A DNA stretch of 64,000 nt, taken from assembly GCA_030704615.1 (NCBI GenBank), contig CM060731.1, forward strand, positions 31,994,001 to 32,058,000. Direction: 5' to 3'. Every line of letters starts with the position of its first letter. Position 1 is the first letter of the stretch. The notes beneath the pieces are model-generated. The model saw nothing but the letters and a program-made list of their open reading frames with translations, did no database searches and was not told the DNA's origin. Source of the DNA: Takakia lepidozioides. Taxonomy: Eukaryota > Streptophyta > Takakiopsida > Takakiales > Takakiaceae. Position numbers and translations under genes: made by a program. Of the stretch, positions 31,693-44,350 are shown piece after piece.

Positions 31693-34463
31693 TCCCACAC
31701 ATCCATGCTATAGTGATCTACCTTGAGGCATATTACTATTCTTGGCATGTTTAAAGAATTGACATTGAAAAATAAAAAATGGAACTCAAACTTCTATTTT
31801 AATTTTTATTCATGGTATATTTTGAAGGAATGTCTCTTAAAATAAAATTCATTATTAGGATTTAAAGTTTTTTCCAGAAAAAAATAAATTTATCCCTAAT
31901 TATTCTTATTTTTCTAATTTATTTAATCAATAAATTAGGACCCGGATCCGAACCCGTGAAATCGCTAATATTTCCCAACAACTACCCGGACCCTAACCCG
32001 AGTCCGTGTTGACAAACCCAGACCCGGATTTTCCAAATTTCAAAAACCCGGATCCGGACCCGGACTTGGCTCCGAAAACAAACCTGCACCCAGACCCGGC
32101 GGGTTCCTTAAAAAGGCAGAACCCGCACAACACTGGTTCACACTGGTTCACTCGCCCAATACCCATTCAAAATCTCATATTATCGCCAGCCATTTCCACT
32201 ACGCATTTTGTACAAGCGCCAGACATGCTCCTCTAAGGTTCTAATGGATGCCACGTGTGCTACAATGTAAATACCTTAAAAGAAACGCTGCCCCACTGAG
32301 AGAAAATGGAACAGATGAGAATTTTTCAGAATATAAAGTTTTTGGATAATGCTGAGACTTGATGTCGCTTTGATTACAAATCTGACTGCAGCTGCATGTC
32401 AAACCTTGCCAGCCTTGTCTGATTGTTGGCTGCAGACCCTGCCATCATCCCCTTCCCTTGTCCTCTCTCTTGATTCCTGAATCCTCATCCACCCTCTCTT
32501 TCACTCTATTGGCTCTTTCCGTCTGGGAAGGAATCCGTTTCTAGTTTTTGCTTCGCCCACAAATTTTACTTCCACACATAAGGGAATGACTTCACAAAAT
32601 TTGGAATCGCTCAGGCACCCTAGTAATAACCTTCACCACTCCCAAGGAAAGCTCCAACTTGTTATGACCTGCTACAAATTCGCCCCTGCAAACTGAAGCA
32701 AAGACAGGAAATCATACAGAAGAAAACAGACGGAATCGAGAAGCGATGAAAATTAGAGTAGAAGCTCAAAAGAGAAGGAAACTGCCGTGAAGCAGCTGAG
32801 AATGAAACCCCCGTACAAGGAGAAAGAGCTCAAGAGGAAGAGGAAAAGAAGGCTCGAATGCCGAGGTCGTTATTGGGTAGGCTGTGCATGATGAGAATGT
32901 TGGAATGTGTGAAAAAGCTCATGCTGCCTTTATTCTTGATTCCTCCAAGCCCACCACATGTTCAATGTTGAGTCAGCGACTGCAACCCCTTTCTCCCTTT
33001 TGATTCATCTAGGTATCCTTCGGGATTCTCATACTTATGAACAGAAGAGACGGGAGGGCAAACAAGTAAGTAGCTTTCTTTTTGTTTCTTTTTTGTTCTT
33101 TTTTTCAGCTTTCTTCTGTCATGCATATTTTTTCCCATCACTTTTTTTTTCTTTTTTTTTGAAAAAAAAGAAAAGGGGAGGACGCTTTTTTTCTTTTTCT
33201 TGAAAAGGGAGAAAAAAAAAGGTGGGAAACATCCATCATGGCTTCCGAAGGTGTTAGCAGTATGAGATGAAGGGCAATAAAAGGTAGCAACAATAAAGCC
33301 CAACTTCCGCGGGGTAGGTGCCCACTACAATAACTACCCCATCCTCTATTATGCACCAGGGGTCCACTCCAATACAACTCTGCCACATCATCCAACACTT
33401 CCTAAGTACACTCCCCGTAAGATCTGCCAGCTGGATGTATATAAATGTATGAGCATAGTGTATATCGCACGGCTACTAACTTGCTAGTCTAGCTGTCATC
33501 CCGAGAGCACGACACGGACCCGCTATCCCGAGTCGTACGACATGGATGGATGAACTAGAGGATGGATGGGAAATGAGACACGCGGCCCGGGGTGGGAAGG
33601 TGCGGGGAGGCAGGCGGCGTGCCGCGTTGGCGGCAGGGCAGGTAGGTGAGATGGCGGGAGCGCGGTTGGACCACCTGGGGGGGGTCACCGACTGAGCCAG
33701 ATTGCTTCATGGCTGTCGTGATGCGCGCACACACAGATCGCGCGCTGAATTTGTGCTGCGTTGTGGTGCGCGGCTGATCTGACACACGGCAAAGGAGGTT
33801 TGACGAGTTGTGTGGCAGGATGCAGTCGCCATCCATCTCGGCCTTTATCTCAGTTTTCTGACGTAGTTTTAGTTTGTTCTAGTGTGATTGGATCCGAGCT
33901 GCGGAAACTCGGATGCCTGCAAGGAAATACGGGCTCGCCGTTGTGTGAGCGCCTATTTGGAAGTGCCGGATCAAGATTGTGGGGGAAGGTTTTGTAGGTT
34001 TGTCATAAGGCGTTTTTGATGGTGGAATGAGCGGAGATGGAATGCGTAGAATTTTGTTCAGGTGGTGTTGGAGCTGAGCTTTAGCCTTGTTCTGGCTGCC
34101 TTAGTGGTTTGTGTTAGAGCCTTCCACCGGTACGGTCAAGGAATCCTGCTGCTATCGTCGTAGTGTCTCGGCATTCCTGCCTATTTCTCCCCCTACCTAT
34201 TATATAAGAACGTCGGATTGCTTGCTGGTTGTCGATAGGAAGTAGTTCTTTGACAATGCGTATCTGAAGTGCGTAATAAGATAATTATTTTTACTCGATA
34301 GACACAGCCGGGGCTGCATTCTATCGATCGGGCCGAGTGTTGCAGCTGTATCCTCCTGTTGAAGGCACTCACTTGCACTTATTGCAAATCGAGATTGAGG
34401 AGGAGCCGGCAGGTTGTCCGTACTTTTCATCTTCAGGATAGCCAACAGCCAAAGAAAACCAGG
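31693..34463. other. Intergenic region upstream of the lipase gene
   Basis: No supported gene. An AT-rich block (31740-31930) is followed by irregular repeats of ACCCGGA/ATCCGGA (31938-32100), then unique sequence. At 33080-33220 there are long T and A runs that form an imperfect inverted repeat. 33580-33670 is GC-rich. The 5' leader and promoter of the lipase should lie at about 33800-34463. TATATAAG at 34199-34206 is one TATA candidate, unconfirmed. Confidence 0.45.
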
Positions 34464-37400
34464 ATGGCAGTTTTGACACTTGCACGGTTTGTTTTCTGGC
34501 AAATTCTGTGCCTTTTGGAGGTTATCGTGAGCGCAGTAGTTCATATGACGTTTGCACTAGCGATCATGGGATCAGCTATCTGGATCGATCTTGTTAGTAT
34601 TGTCACTGCAACTCCTCAACGCAGTGCGAAAGTCGTTCCTATTTTGGACGAAGCCAATGACATTAGTGGACGTCTCAGCATGCGGGTGGCGGAATCAGCT
34701 CCAGCATCTCGTAATCTCAGTGGTGCTGGAGTGTTTTTGGAAGGACAGGAGAATGCTCCTATTGTACTCGTGCACGGCATTTTCGGCTTCGGGAGAGGGG
34801 TATATCTTCGTCCATTCCCTTTGTGTTTCATTTCCCTGCCCTTCTCTGTATCTCCTGTTTTGATTTCGCCTTCTGTATGACCCCAATGCCCTTGTGTGGG
34901 GGTCGTCTGACAATTTGTGATACTCTTTGCCGGTGTAAGTTCGTCTCTCTCTTGCCCCCCCCACCCCCTGGGGTAACTAAGTCTTGAAGAGAAGACATCG
35001 TTTTTCTCTTCAAGTTCCCAACACAATTTGTTCATCCTCAATCGCATTCCTATCTCGTGGGTTTTGCTGTGTACTGATGTTCCAAAGCACTTGCCGCAGA
35101 AACTGGGAACTCTGTCTTACTGGGGTGGCGCAGAGCATAGAGACAACCGAGTTCTTGTCCCTGACCTTGGCGCCCTCTCCAGTATTCATGACAGGTCCTT
35201 TCCGAGTCCCTGACTGCACATTAGGTTAGCGGGGTAGCCAGAGACCGTACAAAGGCAAGGTAGAAATAACCAACCACAGTCGACCTTAGAAAAATGCAGG
35301 AATATTCCTCTCCCATTGTCGGAGGCTCACCCCAGTGTTGTATCTGGTCTTGCATGTTAGAGCCTTTTTCTTCCGCTTTTGCTTTGATAATGGGTGCATT
35401 GCTGACAATGGCGAGGATGAGTGGGAGTGGAGTCCATGCAATTTGTTCTGATAGAGTGCACTTCTTATCTTCGACTGCCTACTGCACTCACAAAAGTGGA
35501 GGGAGAGAATGTACTCATAAGGGGTTGTGTGCCATAGTGGAAGGAGAGAGAGAGTGAGCAGTCTTATTGTTTTCTCTGCCTTGTAGCTAGGGCAGTACTC
35601 TTCATCTGTTTAATCAATCACTTTGTTCTGCATGCAAACAGAGCTTGCGAACTTTTCTACTACTTGAAAGGGGGAACAGTGGACTATGGATTGGAGCATA
35701 GCCAGCAGTTGGGGCATTCTAGGTTTGGCAGAACATATGGTCAAGGTGACGATTTTTTCTGCACTTGAGTGATGAGTGCTTTGTAATGTATTTCATAGTA
35801 TCTGTTGTCCCAGTCATGTACATTATTTGCCATATGAGACATGCGAGCTATCTGGAAACACTAAACTAACTGCTGAAGCATTGGAAGAATTTTGCAAACC
35901 CTGCAGTTTGTGCTAATGATGCTCTTGCCACTCTTGAAACATGAGGATGCTCTCTAACCCTCAGCAATCGCCATCTCAGGTCACTATCCGGTGTGGGATG
36001 AAAACCATCCTGTGCACTTTGTAGGGCACTCTACGGGAGCGCAAGTCGTCCGCGTCCTACAGCATATGCTAGCTGAGAAGGTAGGCTGCTCTATCAGTTA
36101 CATTGTTTGATGAACACATTTCTCCCTCATGCAGACTGCATTGCAACTCTATCAGAAAGATGTTCATGTGGAATATAGGGGAGATAGAGAGAGGAAGAAG
36201 TATATAGTCAATTGTTTGTTCAGCAAAATGAAAAGTAGAAGAGACTGCCTAATTTGAAATCATCACTTTCCTTCTGGTACAGGGTAGGCAACGACATTGC
36301 TGGCTTATGTGTTTGAACTGTATTTGCAAGGAAAGGATAAATAGATGAATCACCACAACATAATTTTCGTTACACTACTTTATTGAGCACAATTGCACAT
36401 TCAGTTTGCTGTCTGCTTCGCTTTGACGTGGATGTTAATCATCTTTGGTCTTCTGGATGTGATTCCATAAGTCTATGTTTAAATTTCTAGCTTGTGAGAA
36501 GCAAATTCATGACATATTCAACGCTCAGGTACTCAGGCCGTGATTCAATATTCAGGTATAGGAGTAGACCTCTCTCTCATGTTCATGACATGTTCTAAAC
36601 AGAAGAGACCTCGAACAAAAGAATCAACAGGTTCTCTGTTCTTGCATCCAAACGCAAACATGCCCAAATCTCAGTGATGAGAGTGGACTTCATCTTGCAG
36701 TTCTTTCATGGTCACCAAAACACAACAGCAGACTGGGTGTGGAGTGTTACGTCGCTCTCGGGTGCTATGAATGGCACAACCCGGGTCTATTTTGATGGTA
36801 TCTGGTGAGTGATAGTAGAGGAAACTTCCGGTAGCCTTCTTGATAACTCGTTTCTCGTAGTTTTTCATAATGTGCTGCCATTTGTATGTCTCTGTCATCC
36901 CTCTCTGCCTCTCTCCAACTTCAATGCCCGAGGCTAGTGCTGGGTGGTGTTGTCATATATGATGCATGAAGCAATGTGAAACATGGTTGAAGTTGCTTTC
37001 AATAGCATACTGAGAACTGTTTCGCATGATTGCAGCCCAGAAGATGGCCGGACCATGAAAAGTTTCAGTCTTATACAGCTCCTGCGAGTGGGAGTCCTCC
37101 TCTATGAGTGGCTTGACATTCCAATTTTGAAAAGATATTATGCCTTTGGGTTCGACCATTACAATCTGCCATGGCATAAGTCTGGGCTTTCAGGCCTAAT
37201 AAACACAATGCTTGGTCGGTCAGGCCCCTTCGCAACTGGGAACTGGGTCCTCCCAGATTTGAGCATTCAATATGCTGTCCACTTGAATCAAAAGTTGAAG
37301 ACCTACCCCAACACTTACTACTTCAGGTATAAGGAAATAAGTTCTTAATTGCTTGCTTTATACAGGAGTGTGGAAAGTTGGAAGTCATTTCATTTGTTGA

Positions 37401-39372
37401 CATAATTTGGATAGTCTAGGGTAGCTGCCACTCTCACCCCTGTTGATCAGTGTTGGGGTATTGGATGAGATGGTCACAGCTATGCAACAAAAGGAACAAA
37501 GAAAGTACTTGCCCAAACAGTGCCTGTCAGTTTTCTTGGCACCCATCCACTGCTATTTCTCCGTGCTCTGCAAATTTCACAATGGCGGCACCCTTCTCAT
37601 CTCCCACCTCCTTGTGAGGGCTATAGGTACGGTTCATCAGTGCACTTACTGTCAATCATTGAGTTTCAGGGGCCATGTTTTGTGGAACTTGACGAGTCCA
37701 CAAAGGTCAAGGTTTATTAAATCGGCTGAAGATAGTCACATTTTATGGAGAAAGTCTTGGGTTATGACAAGCTAATGTGATATTGCAGGTGCTATGTCAT
37801 AAATGTTATGCTTAAGTGACATGCTGACAGTTTTAATTAGCTTTGCCTGGTAAGCACTGGTGCACCTCATGGCTCAGTTTTCTAGTTACTCCCGATAAAG
37901 TGGGAGAAACTCACAGCCCCTTTTTTTGAGCCCACAAATGCCCAAACCCGAGACAAATTGGGCGGATCCCTTGGATATTGAGAGGCTAGACCTTCATTTT
38001 AACCTATGTGAAGCAGGTTTTGCCTCCTTCTACTAAAATGGTATAGACATGATACTTCTCCTCGACATTTTTGTCTCTCCCCATTTCAGTAACAACATAA
38101 ACAAAGGTAGTGAGCTTCTGCATTACCTGTGTCACACTTCTTCCTGCACTCCAGTTGGCTAGTAGCTAATTGAGCCTTTGCCAGGATGTGCTCTCAGAGG
38201 ATATCTGACATATTGGGCAAGTGCCCATGATGTACTTCACCACCTAATCGCCAGATGGATTCTAACTTGCAATGAAACTTTACCTGACTTACACTGGTGT
38301 AAAGTTTGTTCTGCCCGATCTTCTCTTCCACCTCATTTCAGGCAGAACAATTGGACATAGTGTAAGGAAAGATTCCCATGATTCTAAGCATCGCATTATA
38401 CGCGATCTATACTCAGTGTTGGGAGCTGATTAATTTTCGTGGGGGAGGACTTTGTCATTGATAACCGACGTCAAGTCTCCACTCTTTATGTCGAGTTGAA
38501 GTCAGTGGGAGTGGTGGTCTCAGCTTTGTGATTGGTAACCAATGTCAAGATTCTACACTTTATGTCACGTTAGTCCAGGTTATAACTTTTAGCTTTGGGT
38601 TACTCTTGAGTGTCCGTATGAAGTTCTTAATCTGTGGATACATAGATGAATTTTATGGAGAGTCTGGGGTTCTCTTGCAGGGACGAGGATTGGCATGACA
38701 ATGATGGAGCTTTGAACACGGTGTCAATGTTGTACCCGTGTGTGCCCTTTGAGCATCCACATCGCGAATTCACCGAATTCAAGGAGGGAGAGACATTGGG
38801 ACCAGGACTTTGGTATGCCTTTTCGTGCAGCCACTCTCATGATTGTAGGATTTTTCTTGTTGGCATGGAGCTGAGGGCAATGAATGTCAGAGTTTGAGAT
38901 TCATGTGTTCATGGATTGTGTGGGGTTGTAATGAAGTCTTCTTAAGCAAGTCCCTTCACAGCATCGATCTTTTGTTAGTTTCAACCTCTGATGTCCTACT
39001 TATGTTCCTTTTTTGTTATGTCCAATTTGGACACAGGGCCCAAGGCCACTGGAACAGTCAACTGAGTAGATTTCTCCTATGGTTAGGGATGCCGTATCCT
39101 CAGCCAGGTTTTACAAAAATGTCAATTTTGCTTCTTTCAGTGGATTCTTCTGTTTTGGTTTTAACTAGCTCCAAGACAAATGGAAGAGGTGGAAAATAAG
39201 ATGGGTGGGATTATGCAGGTACTATACCACACTGGAAGCAGATCATATTTACTTCGTCATCAACCGAGAGAGAGCTGGTGTCCACTTCGATGGATTATAT
39301 GACAGCATATTCCAGCGTTGCCGGAAACAGATGAGACGGCTGCCTTCATTACAGAAAAATTGTCTACTGTAG
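34464..39372 (+). CDS. Alpha/beta-hydrolase lipase, plant type
   Basis: Nine exons: 34464-34799, 35100-35194, 35642-35745, 35980-36080, 36701-36804, 37036-37326, 37480-37626, 38681-38812, 39219-39372. All have GT...AG borders, phases agree, and the sum is 487 codons plus stop, close to the Arabidopsis family of AT1G10740 (about 470). The N-terminus (residues 5-45) is hydrophobic and could anchor the protein in a membrane. The oxyanion-side loop is VLVHGIFGFGRG (about 101-112). The nucleophile elbow is FVGHSTG with Ser196. The likely catalytic His446 is in EADHIYFVINRERAG; the acid is probably in the DNDGALN region. Family members are predicted triacylglycerol or other ester hydrolases; the substrate is unproven. 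All key residues are present, so the gene looks functional. Confidence 0.93.
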
Positions 39373-40933
39373 TTTGTTTGAACCAGTGTGTTTGCCACCA
39401 GTGCCGTTAACAACAACAGGCAAGCTAATCACACAAATTATTGGAGCTTCTGCCAAAGCCCACACACATTTACATCAGGGGTGTTCTGAAAGAGATGCAG
39501 CACCCTCAGTCATTCTTAAGCCTTCTTCCTTCTGATGCACGTAGAAGTGTGGTATTGCTGGATCCGCACTTCACAAATGTGAATAAGCCTTGGCTCGATT
39601 ATCTTTCTAAATTGTTCAGTTTGTCGGTACAAGTAGACAATGATTGTCACCTGGAATCACTGAAATTGGATAAACATTGTAATTCATTGGGTCAGATTAT
39701 TGAGAGTGCACTGGACAGGCTCTGGTAAAGGGTTTGATCAGTTTGTATAGCGGTGTAGGGTGACCTCATTGACTTAACCATCTTAAATGGGACAGTCATA
39801 TTGACGTCCTGAAGTGATCGATTGAAAGGACACAGCAGAGCAAAGGATCTGCCAATTTGTAACAATCAGTTCCCCTTGTTGTTCTTCCCTGTGTGCTTGC
39901 ATGGTGCGCTTACTTGTGGAAAAGATAAGTATTTGCTGACAGGTTGTATAAACTATAAACGCATACAGACTGTGTGTAATGCAAATGCCACTGTCAATTA
40001 ATCCTTTTGAAGTTTTACTAGTTCACGTTATATTTAATAAGCACAAGCTGTTATTGGTGATCTACATTTTGCTGCCAATTGGCTATATGTATCAAGCCTA
40101 CTTAGTGTTCCAAGTTATGTAACTGCAGCGGAGATTCTTGACTGATGAGACTTCATTATATACTGTGTTTGATGCCCACTCATATACACACACAGTCAGA
40201 GCCCAAGGCAAGGTCTTCATGTAACTCTGGAAAGCTGTATCGGATAAAATCATAGGGACAACTATGCGTGTACATCAAAATTTTGAATAGATTATGTTGC
40301 AACACTTTTTAGGCAACATGACCTCACCATAGTTTTGTCAATGTACTTTGCTGCAACACCCAAGCGCGGAAAGCTTCACCAAGGAGGGGAAGAAAAAGAA
40401 AGTAAAAACTCAAATAAAAAAGCAGTGATTGTGAAACCTGTTCTCTCCTATATCCCAGAAGAAGAAGACTCCGACCAAAGCCGTCGTAACTGAGAGCCAT
40501 TTCGCCTTGCGACTAACCCTATGTTCCATACTTATGAAGTGCATCCCACAAAGAGAGCTGGAAGGGAAGTGGAAGCTATAAACTAGAAACATGGCTTGTG
40601 TTCTTTGTGTTCAAAGCAATAGGAACCGCTTTCGATAGAATCCCAAAGGAACAGAGGCAATGTTCCCAAGGCCCTTGTTTCAACTACGTTATGTGCATAC
40701 AAAGTCATGTAACTGAGGGGGGGGGATCCATGGCAGAGGTGCAGATGCAGGAAAAATCAAGGCAAACACAATGGAAGATAGTAAGAGAACTTGGTGCATG
40801 TGTTGTTGTGGATGAATACTTGGGGGCTGTAAATGAAAACGCTATGGGTGGATGTGCCTTATCCAAAGGGAGGGAGGAGAAGAAACATGGTCGTCTGTCT
40901 GTGAATGCTTTCAGTCTTCCCTCTGTGTGAGCT
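39373..40933. other. Intergenic region between lipase and RPS17
   Basis: Contains the lipase 3' end and the RPS17 promoter. A 95-codon plus ORF (39441-39728, starting MELLPKPTHIYIRG) follows the lipase stop by 68 bases. It has no domain I know and is not called a gene; an alternative last exon of the lipase is conceivable. Nothing else was seen. Confidence 0.45.
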
Positions 40934-41395
40934 ATGGCGATGATGGCCACTGCCATGATGGGCTCGTCTCTGGCCGCCTCTCCTCTCTCTGCCCTGTCAA
41001 AGCCCACAATGTGTTCCTCCTTCTCGGGAACCAAGCTCTGCCCAAAGCTGCCAGTGCTTCCATTCACTGCTGTACCGGGGTCCTTACAAATAGAGGCGAT
41101 GAAGAAGATCCAGGGGCGGGTGGTGTGTGCGTCCAGCGACAAGACGATTGCTGTGGAGGTGACGAGGATCGCGCCGCATCCCAAGTACAAGAAGCGAGTA
41201 AAGACCACCAAGAAGTATCACGTCCATGACCCTGCCAACTCTTGCAAGGTTGGTGACGTTGTCACTGTAGCCAAGTGTGCACCTGTGAGTAAGAGTAAGA
41301 CTTTTATTGTTGTGGACATCAAAGCAGGTCGCAAGCCTGGTACGAGGCTACCGGCACCTACATTGCCTCCCTTGGAGTCGGCCGTGACTGCTTGA
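40934..41395 (+). CDS. RPS17: Plastid 30S ribosomal protein S17 (uS17c), nucleus-encoded
   Basis: Single-exon ORF of 153 codons. Residues 1-55 are Ser/Ala/Met-rich without acidic residues until near position 54, a typical chloroplast transit peptide. From about residue 56 the S17 fold begins with MKKIQGRVVCASSDKTIAV, followed by HPKYKKRVKTTKKYHVHD and CKVGDVVTVAKCAPVSKSK. These are the conserved RNA-binding stretches of uS17, an OB-fold protein that binds 16S rRNA early in small-subunit assembly. Length is close to the Arabidopsis protein (149). The short Pro-rich tail is ordinary for plant forms. The first ATG is taken as start because a stop codon precedes it in frame (TGA in GTGTGAGCT). 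Confidence 0.95.
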   Translation: MAMMATAMMGSSLAASPLSALSKPTMCSSFSGTKLCPKLPVLPFTAVPGSLQIEAMKKIQGRVVCASSDKTIAVEVTRIAPHPKYKKRVKTTKKYHVHDPANSCKVGDVVTVAKCAPVSKSKTFIVVDIKAGRKPGTRLPAPTLPPLESAVTA

Positions 41396-43277
41396 GCCAT
41401 GGCTTGAACCATGGAAGTCCTTCCATGGAATTTGGTGCACATAAGCCAGGTTCTCAACTCCAGTGTAAAACAGGTTCATTTCTTGCCTACATGTTTAAGG
41501 GTTTAGCAGGCATTCCAGTCGTAAGGCAGCTGGATGATTCAAATTTTTAAGAGCTTCCAGAACGATGAGCGACGGATATTATTCTGTGCTTCTTGCTGAG
41601 GCAGCTGTCTGTTCTTTAATTCAGTAATAGATTGTACGGCTCTATCTGTCTCTTCGTGTGTTAGCCTGCAAGACAGAAATCTAGGATCATTCCGGAATTT
41701 GTGCATGTGAGTCATACTTGCCATATCATCGCAATTTTAGTACCCCCACAGCCTGACCTGATGGGAGGTCTTCAGTAATGAGCCCTAACAGGAAAGAGGT
41801 TTGAGTCTGAAACTTGTTCATAGATCCCTACCTCTTGCATCGCTCATGTGTCTTACGGTTCTTAGTATTCTGGGCTGTGGGAAAACTGGGTTGTGGGGTT
41901 TTTTCACGTTAGTACTTTCTAATAGCTGTAACCACAAACCTCCCCCAAGGACAAAAGTGTGGAGAAACAGAGCGATGATGAATAACCCTACACTACAACT
42001 TGAGCTCCTTCTTGAGCTCATCGATCACACCCTTTCTGGCTGCTATCTTGGCCACTCATTGCAACTACTGATCGTGGTAGATCCCGTCTAATGCAACGAG
42101 AAGCTGGCTGTGAAATTTGGTCTAGGCGTCTGCCCACAAACAAGAGGGCGCAGTTGAAGCTGAAAGCACTCACTGTTTTGATCCAGTCTGTCCAGTACCA
42201 TTACCCATGTGCTTGCTTTTAGAGCAAAGAGGAGGCCTTCAGGCATGCACAGTAGGCAACAAGAAAGGACTTTGAATAAATAGTGAAAAGTTTGAAATGC
42301 TTGCACTTTGTTGGAATTTGCAGCTGGATTCCCATGGCCTGTGCACTAGCCTGTCATAATTCTCCACATAAGAGTAGCATGTTGGGTCTTTCTCCACGGA
42401 TAGGGAAAGAGCATAGAACATACAAGGAGTTTATTCAGGAGACTTACATTCCTCTACATGATCATTCGGGGTTGGGTCGAAGCACAACTTGGAGCCTGGA
42501 GTGTCCAATTTGACAGACCCAAAAGGAAGCCCAACAATGTGTAGGGGATGAGAAGATGAAAAGCCAGCGACTTGAGAACACGTCACAAGCAATGGGGGCT
42601 GATACGAAAAATCATGGGTGTATGGGTGTGTTGGGACTTACTCTTTTGATGATTTAATGTGTGTGTTTCGTTTGTAATGTTCTCTTGAATAATAGATAAC
42701 CAAAACATGATACACTGTCTTCCATGCATAGACAGTTACTTCATGTGGTATGTTTTCTCACCATACTGTAGTATCGAACAATCGATGACATGCTTTGAAG
42801 CTAATCTATGAACAAGAGTGAATTGGAGGTCTTTCTATGGTAATGGATGTGCCCTGAAGAGGATTGAATAAGAGGTCTCAAAGTGTGTGTGTGCGTATAC
42901 TAGACATGAAACTCAACACATTATTGACTTCGCCCATGGGCATACCAGCCAACTAGTGAGATTCACACTCAAGTGCCAACTAAGACATTGATGCTGTCAA
43001 AAGTTTTCCAAGAGATGGGGGCACCTAGATATTGAAATCTATAACAAGTATGCAGTCATTCTGAAATACTCTTTTTCTATTATGACTCCAGAGATTTGGT
43101 TGCTAAAAGAAAATAGTTTTGAAAACATTGAAGCTTGCATGTCAATCAGGAAGCCAAATTCCAAGTCACTTGTGAGCAAGTCTACACACCAAATGACTCC
43201 AAGAACCCTATGGAGCAAGTTCTTGGGTACCAGCATACTAGTGATACCATGAGGACCATGCGACACTGCCCCTAACC
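41396..43277. other. Intergenic, no gene seen
   Basis: AT-rich sequence with short frames on both strands and no domain I recognise. It should contain the RPS17 3' untranslated region. The minus-strand frame 43039-43266 was considered and not supported. Confidence 0.45.
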
Positions 43278-43880
43278 TTGATGTCTCTCTTTTGTCAACT
43301 CAGTGACATGGGGGAGGACATCTTGGATGACCTCAAGGGTCTACCCACTCTCGGCACTAGACTGAAATTTAAACTCAGGGCAGGAAGCCTACCTTTGAAC
43401 AGCAAACAGAAGCAGAGAGGAAAGGGAGAGTGCAATTACCCGTTGTGTGGGCAATCTGAAGACAGTATTCATTTTCTGATACACTGTCCGGGGTTCTCTC
43501 ACCAAAGAGACGCTCTCTTCAAATCTATTAAGGGAATTGTGCCTGTACCCCTGTTTACCAACTTTGAAAGTCTCGAGGCTGAGCCAAAAGCCTAGGCCCT
43601 CCTGAGGCCTAGTTTTTGGGCAAATCACACACAACAGATTGATGCTTGTGTGAACGGATTTCTAGAGGATATCGGGAAAACCCGGATTAATTCTTTATAT
43701 GGAGGTAAGTCTTACTACCAACGTCAGCCCCTGACAGAGGTAGGTTGTCCCTTTTGTTCCCGCTCAAACTGGGCGCGGGGTCAATGGCCACAAGGCTACG
43801 GCAAACAACGTCTTATGATTACAATCTTTTGTCAACTCAATCTCTCAAACTCCTATTCAGTCGAAAAAATAGTGTACTAA
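43278..43880 (+). mobile_element. LINE 3' remnant with RT-associated zinc finger
   Basis: The frame 43278-43595 reads LKFKLRAGSLPLNSK, then CNYPLCGQSEDSIHFLIHCPGF. This is the leucine-rich lead and Cys/His finger (CxxxxCGx..E..H.L..C) at the end of many LINE reverse transcriptases (zf-RVT type). The stop comes soon after, and a 3' tail continues to about 43880. That tail has a second copy in a WDR6 intron at 62115-62310, which marks it as repetitive. The RT core is absent, as expected of a 5'-truncated LINE insertion. Confidence 0.72.
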
Positions 43881-44350
43881 TTTTTATGGAGCACTCAATG
43901 GAGCTGCATCACACACCCCATGCTAAAAATGAGACGATGTGAGAAGCGAACTATACACAAAAAAAACCTTTTATACAGTGACCAGAGCAAGTGCCACAAA
44001 TCTTATTACTCAAATCTACATTTCACTAAGTCTCTTCGCGGCCTCCTCAGTACGAGGTCTAAGCTAGGGCATGTACGTTTGTCGCTGGCTAGTTCCATGA
44101 AAAGTCGATGGCAACTGTACAAAGAATTACTGAGAAGTGGAAATCCTCACAAGCTTGTGTGATGTTCTTCAGGTCTTCTAGATGTTTTGACATGAAAATG
44201 AGTTACGAACTGTGTCTGGCAACGGTACTAAAATGCAGAGAGTGAATGACAGTTTTCCAAAATGTGGGAAAGCTGCCTGGAAGAAGACGACCCCCACCAG
44301 AACTGTGTTTTAGTATGACCATCTGCCAAGAAGTACATTTGACAGATACA
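43881..44350. other. Spacer between LINE remnant and INTS2
   Basis: A plus ORF of 80 codons (43920-44162) has no recognised domain. The INTS2 3' untranslated region should lie here on the minus strand. Confidence 0.4.

Noticed and set aside
33080-33220. Hairpin terminator or MITE from T and A runs
   Set aside because: Low-complexity homopolymer runs pair by chance; no target duplication or defined ends.
39441-39728. Small gene after the lipase stop
   Set aside because: 95 codons, no domain, no link to a spliced exon; not enough support.
40705-41229. Frames overlapping RPS17 in other phases (40705-41211 minus, 40852-41229 plus)
   Set aside because: Shadows of the S17 coding sequence; no domain.
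43039-43266. Possible copia-type fragment next to the LINE remnant
   Set aside because: Neither strand gave a convincing reverse transcriptase or RNase H motif.
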